From Nitrospira sp. (lineage in GTDB: Bacteria > Nitrospirota > Nitrospiria > Nitrospirales > Nitrospiraceae), in the NCBI GenBank assembly GCA_031315995.1, contig JALDRG010000021.1:1-46827 (forward strand): DNA of 46,827 nt, in the 5' to 3' direction. Both the position numbers and the translations under genes were made by a program. Positions 42,655 through 46,827 of the stretch are shown here, piece after piece (position 1 is the first letter of the stretch; the number at the start of each line of letters is the position of its first letter). The notes under the pieces are model-generated. The model was not told the DNA's origin. It saw nothing but the letters and a program-made list of their open reading frames with translations, and searched no databases.

Positions 42655-42882
42655 ATGAGATTTGGAAGGAGGGAGTATGACACCGCAGCAGTTGAAGAGA
42701 CCGCACAGGCTGTTAGGCCAGAACTAATCATGTCCGATGCCCTGCGGGAGCGCATTGCCAAGCGGGCCTATGAATTCTACCTCGATCGAGGTTGCCGACA
42801 GGGGTGTGATGTGGAAGATTGGGTCGATGCGGAACGAGAGATGCTAGGTTGTCCTGAGGGGTGGGATCAAAGGTCCTCCTGA
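42655..42882 (+). CDS. DUF2934 family small protein, right module
   Basis: 75 residues in this frame. The DUF2934 pattern RIAKRAYEFYLDRGCRQGCD and VEDWVDAEREML is intact and closest to the copy at 3053, including the two cysteines. The true start is unclear. An ATG at 42677 with GGAAGGAGGGAGT before it lies in another frame that stops after 15 codons, so the original start may have been lost to a frameshift. The ATG at 42730 (MSDALRERIAKRAY) would give a compact domain. It sits 58 bases before the YHS-phosphorylase gene. Confidence 0.65.
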   Translation: MRFGRREYDTAAVEETAQAVRPELIMSDALRERIAKRAYEFYLDRGCRQGCDVEDWVDAEREMLGCPEGWDQRSS

Positions 42883-42940
42883 GCGAGAGGCGCAATGTCG
42901 TCGCGACCCTGCACGGACGAAGAGAGGAAATGTCCAGCCA

Positions 42941-44794
42941 ATGAACACCGTAAAAGATCCAGTCTGCGGGATGATGGTTCCCGCCGCTGATGGACTCTCC
43001 GTCGTCCATCAGGGTCGCAATTTCCGGTTCTGTTCGGAGCTCTGTAAACGGACCTTCCGGGCAACCCCGGACAAGTATGCGAGCGGCTTGGCTGACTTGG
43101 CGCCGGGAATACCGGCCATCACCCGACGCATCGCCTATTTGTCGATGGAAGTCGCGGCGGACGGAGGCATGCCGACTTATAGTGGAGGCTTGGGGGTCCT
43201 CTCAGGTGATACGTTGCGCTCCTGCGCCGATCTCAAGCTCCCCATCGTCGCTGTCAGTCTGCTTTATAGGCGTGGCTATTTCGAACAGCACCTTGATGAA
43301 TGGGGCATGCAGCATGAACAGCCCGCACAGTGGGAGGTCTCGAAGCACGCCCGACTGCTCCCACCGACAATCCGCGTGTCTATTGAAGGCCGTTCCGTCG
43401 TGGTTCGAGCATGGCAGTACGACATTACGGGGCTTACAGGCTATGTGGTGCCCTTACTGCTCTTAGATACCAACGTCAAGGAGAACGATGCCGGTGATCG
43501 GGAGCTGACCAGTCACCTCTATGGTGGCGATGAACGGTATCGGCTGGCTCAGGAAGTCGTGCTGGGCATCGGCGGGGTCAAACTGCTTCGAGCCCTGGGC
43601 TACATCCACCTTGAACGGTTCCATATGAACGAAGGCCATGCGGCCTTGCTGGCCCTTGAGCTACTCGGCGAGCGCAAACAGAGCGATGAAGCGACTTGGG
43701 ATTTCGATGGCGTGAGGCAGGCCTGCATCTTCACCACCCATACTCCTGTGCCGGCCGGGCATGATCAGTTCTCGTATGAGCTGGTGAAGCAGGTGCTCGG
43801 CGATACAGCACCGCTGGAAGTCCTGCAGATGCTGGGAGGCAGGGACCGGCTGAACATGACGCTTTTGGCCTTGAATATGAGCAGCTACGTGAACGGCGTC
43901 GCGAAGCGTCATGGGGAGGTCTCGCAGGACATGTTCCCGGGGTATGCCATTGATTCAATCACGAACGGGGTGCACTCCGGAACATGGACCTGTGCAAGCT
44001 TTGCCACGTTGTATGATCGTCATATCCCAGGCTGGCGCGCGGATCCCTTTTCGTTGCGGCATGCCATCAGCATTCCGACCCAAGAGATCTGGGCTGCGCA
44101 TGTCGACGCCAAGCAGCGCTTGCTCGCAGAGGTTCGGAAGCGAACCTCTCTGCCCTTTCGCGAGGACGCGCTGACCATTGGATTCGCACGCCGAGCCACT
44201 CAGTATAAGCGGGCGGATCTGGTCTTCTCGGAGCCGAGCCAATTGCTCGACATAGCCCGCAGGGTGGGCCCGATCCAATTCATGTTTGCGGGGAAGGCCC
44301 ATCCCAAGGATGAGCCGGGGAAAGAGATTATTCGGCGGATCATCCACATGGCTGCACAGCTCAAACCGGAGATCCCGATCGCGTACTTGGAGAACTACGA
44401 CCGGGACTTGGCCAAGCTGCTCACCGCAGGCGTCGATCTCTGGTTGAACACACCGCTCCCGCCCTTGGAAGCCTCCGGAACTTCCGGAATGAAGGCCGCA
44501 CACAACGGGGTCCCGAGCTTGAGCGTTCTCGACGGATGGTGGGTGGAAGGCTCTGTCGAGGGCGTGACGGGCTGGTCGATTGGTCGCGGGGCGTCTGCTC
44601 CCACCTCAGAAGAAAGAAACAACGCCGCGGATGCCCGTGAACTGTACGACCAGCTAGGCGGAGTGATTGCGCCCTTGTTCTTTCAGAGCCAGGAGAGATG
44701 GAGTGAGATCATGCGGCAGACGATTGCGTTCAACGCGTCCTTCTTCAACACGCACCGCATGGTGCAACAATACACGGCGAACGCCTATGTGTAA
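42941..44794 (+). CDS. glgP: alpha-glucan phosphorylase with N-terminal YHS domain
   Basis: 617 residues. Residues 1-45 form a YHS domain (MNTVKDPVCGMMV, then RNFRFCSELCKRTFRATPDK) with the usual Cys pairs, a module normally seen in copper ATPases and small metal proteins. From about residue 62 a complete short-type glucan phosphorylase follows: RRIAYLSMEVAADGGMPTYS, GGLGVLSGDTLRSCADL, FHMNEGHAAL, TTHTPVPAGHDQF, and the pyridoxal-phosphate lysine in EASGTSGMKAAHNGVPSLSV at about residue 515. It would release glucose 1-phosphate from glycogen or maltodextrin in the cytoplasm. The domain union is unusual and suggests metal control of glucan breakdown; this is inference. ATG at 42941 is the natural start. 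Confidence 0.88.
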   Translation: MNTVKDPVCGMMVPAADGLSVVHQGRNFRFCSELCKRTFRATPDKYASGLADLAPGIPAITRRIAYLSMEVAADGGMPTYSGGLGVLSGDTLRSCADLKLPIVAVSLLYRRGYFEQHLDEWGMQHEQPAQWEVSKHARLLPPTIRVSIEGRSVVVRAWQYDITGLTGYVVPLLLLDTNVKENDAGDRELTSHLYGGDERYRLAQEVVLGIGGVKLLRALGYIHLERFHMNEGHAALLALELLGERKQSDEATWDFDGVRQACIFTTHTPVPAGHDQFSYELVKQVLGDTAPLEVLQMLGGRDRLNMTLLALNMSSYVNGVAKRHGEVSQDMFPGYAIDSITNGVHSGTWTCASFATLYDRHIPGWRADPFSLRHAISIPTQEIWAAHVDAKQRLLAEVRKRTSLPFREDALTIGFARRATQYKRADLVFSEPSQLLDIARRVGPIQFMFAGKAHPKDEPGKEIIRRIIHMAAQLKPEIPIAYLENYDRDLAKLLTAGVDLWLNTPLPPLEASGTSGMKAAHNGVPSLSVLDGWWVEGSVEGVTGWSIGRGASAPTSEERNNAADARELYDQLGGVIAPLFFQSQERWSEIMRQTIAFNASFFNTHRMVQQYTANAYV

Positions 44795-44842
44795 AAGCGG
44801 TTCCATAGATCGATCGTCCGCCTGCGGCCAAAGGCCATTCCG

Positions 44843-45076
44843 ATGAATAATCTCCGACGACTCGTTCTCGGCGCCTTTCTCGCGGTCCTGGGATTTTTCC
44901 TCGTGACCGAACACCGGGCGCATGTGTTCGGAATACTCCCGTATCTTTTCCTGTTCGCCTGTCCATTGTTCCACCTCCTCCTGCACAGGCGACACGGTGG
45001 GCATGACTCCGAGCCTCAGCAAGGCAAGCCGGATCCCGGCACACAGGCCCACAACGGAGGACCTTCCCATGGATGA
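44843..45076 (+). CDS. small DUF2933-like membrane protein
   Basis: 77 residues. Two hydrophobic segments, about 6-22 and 31-47 (ILPYLFLFACPLFHLLLH), are followed by a His/Gly-rich tail (RRHGGHD, QAHNGGPSHG). This arrangement, with HVFGILPYLFLFACPLFHLL, matches DUF2933-type proteins that occur beside copper and heavy-metal genes. The His-rich tail may bind metal. Its stop overlaps the start of the methyltransferase-like gene, and the same pair arrangement is frequent in metal islands. Confidence 0.7.
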   Translation: MNNLRRLVLGAFLAVLGFFLVTEHRAHVFGILPYLFLFACPLFHLLLHRRHGGHDSEPQQGKPDPGTQAHNGGPSHG

Positions 45077-45737
45077 AGGATCGGCCTATGGGTTGTGGAC
45101 GTTAGTCATCATCAATTCGCTGGTGTTTATCCTCTTCGCGTTCAGCTTCACGCGTCCACGCAGCACACGCGATTGGCGATCCCTCGGCGCCTTTTCCGCG
45201 TTTATCGTGGCCCTGTTCGCGGAGATGTATGGCTTTCCGTTGACCATCTACCTGCTCTCTGGATGGTTGGGTAATCGATACCCTGAGGTGAACCTGTACG
45301 CCCATGAAACTGGCCATCTGTGGCACACCCTGCTGGGCATGAAAAGCCATGCGCATACTGATCCCCTCCATATCTTCAGTGAGCTGCTGGTGTTTGTGGG
45401 ATTCATGCTGTTGGCGTCCTCCTGGACCGTCTTGTATCGGGCGCAACGGACCCAGACATTGGCCACAACCGGCCCCTATGCCCGGATGAGACATCCTCAG
45501 TATGCCGCCTTCATCGTCATCATGCTCGGCTTTCTCCTGCAGTGGCCAACCATCCCCACGTTGCTCATGTTCCCCATACTCGTGGCAATGTATGCCCGTC
45601 TCGCGCTCAAAGAGGAGGAGCAAATCCGCGCGGACTTCGGCGAAGCCTATGATCGCTATGCGGCGGCAACACCCGCCTTCTTCCCGCGATGGAAGGGCCA
45701 GGGACGAGAACAGATTGACGGGCGTCTGGACAGTTGA
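45069..45737 (+). CDS. isoprenylcysteine-methyltransferase-like membrane protein, copy 2
   Basis: 222 residues from the ATG at 45069, which overlaps the preceding gene by eight bases. About five membrane segments; EMYGFPLTIYLLSGWLGNRY near residue 55, TTGPYARMRHPQYAAFIVIM with the RHPxY motif at about 140, and KEEEQIRADFGEAYDRYAAA near the end. It is the paralogue of 29726-30403 and shares its N-terminal EMYGFPLTIYLL. A His-containing loop (YAHETGHLWHTLLG, SHAHTDPLH) is absent from copy 1 and could bind metal. S-adenosylmethionine-dependent methyl transfer is the family trait; the substrate is unknown. Confidence 0.75.
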   Translation: MDEGSAYGLWTLVIINSLVFILFAFSFTRPRSTRDWRSLGAFSAFIVALFAEMYGFPLTIYLLSGWLGNRYPEVNLYAHETGHLWHTLLGMKSHAHTDPLHIFSELLVFVGFMLLASSWTVLYRAQRTQTLATTGPYARMRHPQYAAFIVIMLGFLLQWPTIPTLLMFPILVAMYARLALKEEEQIRADFGEAYDRYAAATPAFFPRWKGQGREQIDGRLDS

Positions 45738-45805
45738 TGAGTTGATCGTCAGAACCAGCCGCTTGAGGACATAATGAAGGAGAGGAACCAGGAGAGTTAC
45801 AGAGC

Positions 45806-45967
45806 ATGGGGATCTGGCATCTCACATCAGACACGCCGCGCTTCCCATTCCACGTCAGTGCGGGACAGAACGTCAATCTTTAGGTCGACACCTGGCCGAT
45901 CGAGGAGGGCCAGCATGGCTGGATCGACGTTCGGGTTGTGCGCTCATGGTCCGCAATGACATCATAG
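45806..45967 (+). pseudogene. short relic with internal stop
   Basis: From the ATG at 45806 (AGGAG upstream) the frame reads MGIWHLTSDTPRFPFHVSAG, hits a TAG at 45881, then continues VDTWPIEEGQHGWIDVRVV to a second TAG at 45965. The beta-strand-like pattern, kept on both sides of the stop, suggests the N-terminal domain of a larger protein, possibly carbohydrate-active. I cannot name it. Confidence 0.35.
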
Positions 45968-46270
45968 ATACCCTCCGCAGCCGAAAGGGTTGCCAATGAC
46001 CGAACGGAACTCAAGGTCATGGTGGCGTCGGCACTGATGGGGCTGAGCAGAAGGCGTCCCTAATGTACCGACCGTAGGTCAGGCACCCCAATACGTCTAT
46101 TACGTTCATTGCGCCGTAGCTCACTGTGTTCGTGTGGTAACCCAGCAACCGACCGGCGATCATCTACGAGCCTCACCAAAAGCGCCAGTTTCGCTATCAC
46201 TCGCGTTGCGTACTGATACCCCTCTCGCATCGACTACTGCCACACCTCTACCTATAGACCTACACACGGG
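45968..46270. other. gene-free stretch before the integrase region
   Basis: About 300 bases with stops in all frames. A piece around 45999-46063 reads like a short protein end (TELKVMVASALMGLS), probably more of the relic upstream. Otherwise I see no RNA gene, repeat or promoter I can support. Confidence 0.3.
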
Positions 46271-46510
46271 CTAGGACTGTCCAGAAGATCGTTTCACCTG
46301 CTTCTGCCGCGAGACGATGGCCTCGAATATCTCTCCCGGGTCGATCTTTTCGTGGTCGTTCATGACTCGATCATATAAGTCGTCCGGCAGCACGCGCAGC
46401 ACGGTCATGAGTCCATGTGCGGGTATTAAGCACATCCAACCGAAAATCCCTATCACGAGTCCTGGATCACCAGATCGATGGGTAGATGCATGCGTTCTAC
46501 CTCCTGCCAT
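46271..46510 (-). CDS. small hypothetical protein next to integrase
   Basis: 79-residue frame on the minus strand; its ATG abuts the integrase stop. The last 45 residues (MTVLRVLPDDLYDRVMNDHE, KIDPGEIFEAIVSRQKQVKR) look like a genuine charged helical protein, while the first 30 do not. A strong AGGAGG in 46496-46506 instead serves an ATG at 46491 in a different frame that stops after 12 codons (MHLPIDLVIQDS). This points to a frameshifted or truncated gene once co-transcribed with the integrase. Family unknown. Confidence 0.35.
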   Translation of the reverse strand: MAGGRTHASTHRSGDPGLVIGIFGWMCLIPAHGLMTVLRVLPDDLYDRVMNDHEKIDPGEIFEAIVSRQKQVKRSSGQS

Positions 46511-46827
46511 CTAAATCTGCGTGACCGCCTCCTCCGCCCCCTCCAGCAACTTCTGCACTTCTTCCACATAGATTTCTGTGGTGGCATAGTGCTGGTGCCG
46601 CATCATCTTCTGCACCCGCGTCGGATTCGCATCGTTGAGCAACGCAAACGTCGGGGTCGAATGTCGCAAACTATGCACCACAATGCCGGGCTTCTTCACC
46701 CCGGCCAAGAGCAGGCCTTCGGTAATAATTCGGTGAATCGCGCGGGTCGAGAGCGTTAACCCAGCGGGCGTCACCACATGCCCTCCCCGATCCACGCACG
46801 CCGTGGTCGCAAACAACGGATCACTTC
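46511..46827 (-). CDS. tyrosine recombinase/integrase, partial (C-terminal part)
   Basis: The minus-strand frame runs off the window's right edge, so only about 105 C-terminal residues are seen. Catalytic-domain signatures are present: HSLRHSTPTFALLNDANPTR with the His-x-x-Arg pair, MMRHQHYATT with the second His, and the nucleophilic Tyr in EIYVEEVQKLL. This is the order expected for phage- or island-type tyrosine recombinases. It probably mobilised the island or a part of it. The attachment site, possibly at a tRNA gene, would lie beyond the edge or near 46270; none can be identified here. Confidence 0.85.
   Translation of the reverse strand, partial: SDPLFATTACVDRGGHVVTPAGLTLSTRAIHRIITEGLLLAGVKKPGIVVHSLRHSTPTFALLNDANPTRVQKMMRHQHYATTEIYVEEVQKLLEGAEEAVTQI

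Noticed and set aside
45774..45959. 61-codon frame after the methyltransferase-like gene
   Set aside because: Overlaps in another frame the relic at 45806, whose frame has the more protein-like pattern; no family resemblance.

Overview
This window reads as a metal-stress (mainly copper) genomic island interleaved with genes for alpha-glucan and pentose-phosphate metabolism. The DNA is GC-rich with densely packed operons. The mix of CusCBA, CopA/CopB-type proteins, CopB-type and P2-type ATPases, DUF2934 and YHS proteins, multihaem cytochrome c and glucan enzymes would suit a Gram-negative environmental chemolithotroph. A Nitrospira-like (Nitrospirota) or similar nitrifier/metal-oxidiser host is my best guess, but no phylogenetic marker is present, so this is inference. 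A partial tyrosine integrase at the right edge, three decayed transposases (IS630-, IS6- and IS481-like) and many gene relics indicate assembly by repeated transfer, duplication and decay.

Layout. Positions 1-4666: a small CPMDG-motif exported protein, a truncated cusC relic, an ECF sigma factor with its own Cys-rich tail, a small helical exported protein, a DUF2934 protein and two Met-rich exported proteins. 4685-8436: a three-gene electron conduit (membrane-anchored FAD/2Fe-2S reductase, b-type cytochrome, seven-haem cytochrome c). 8492-9442: relics of a DUF1622 gene and an IS630 element, then a hemerythrin-like lipoprotein. 9647-14788: glucoamylase, a deletion remnant of a polyphosphate glucokinase, 6-phosphogluconate dehydrogenase and glucose-6-phosphate dehydrogenase. 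14850-18612: a chimeric multicopper-oxidase/GH15 relic, DUF1622, an intact CopA-type multicopper oxidase and a CopB-type outer-membrane protein. 18703-19804: an IS6 fragment and a second CPMDG protein. 20056-23253: a beta-phosphoglucomutase/GH65 phosphorylase fusion. 23378-30636: small proteins, LemA, an M48 protease, a CopB-type ATPase, an archaeal-type GAPDH with an amber codon, a methyltransferase-like membrane protein and a frameshifted YHS protein. 30781-40018: a DUF2934/P2-ATPase fusion, then cusC-cusB-cusA and a small protein. 40122-42882: a second sigma module parallel to the left one. 42941-45737: a YHS/glucan phosphorylase fusion, a DUF2933-like protein and a second methyltransferase-like protein. 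45738-46827: mostly decayed DNA ending in the integrase.

How it may work (inference). The two sigma factors carry a CxC in the linker and a Cys-rich C-terminus, as in the copper-sensing ECF family typified by Myxococcus CorE. They could therefore sense metal without an anti-sigma factor and switch on the periplasmic and efflux genes. Efflux and oxidation are covered by CusCBA, the CPH-type ATPase, the multicopper oxidase and CopB. The glucan enzymes (GH15, GH65, glucan phosphorylase) with zwf and gnd can supply hexose phosphate and NAD(P)H, which the reductase/cytochrome conduit could pass to the periplasm. Domain fusions that tie metal-associated modules (YHS, DUF2934) directly to a glucan phosphorylase and an ATPase support a functional link between metal stress and reserve-carbon metabolism. 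The most novel-looking items are the duplicated sigma modules with conserved leader peptides, the YHS-GlgP fusion, the DUF2934-ATPase fusion and the Met-rich reductase conduit.
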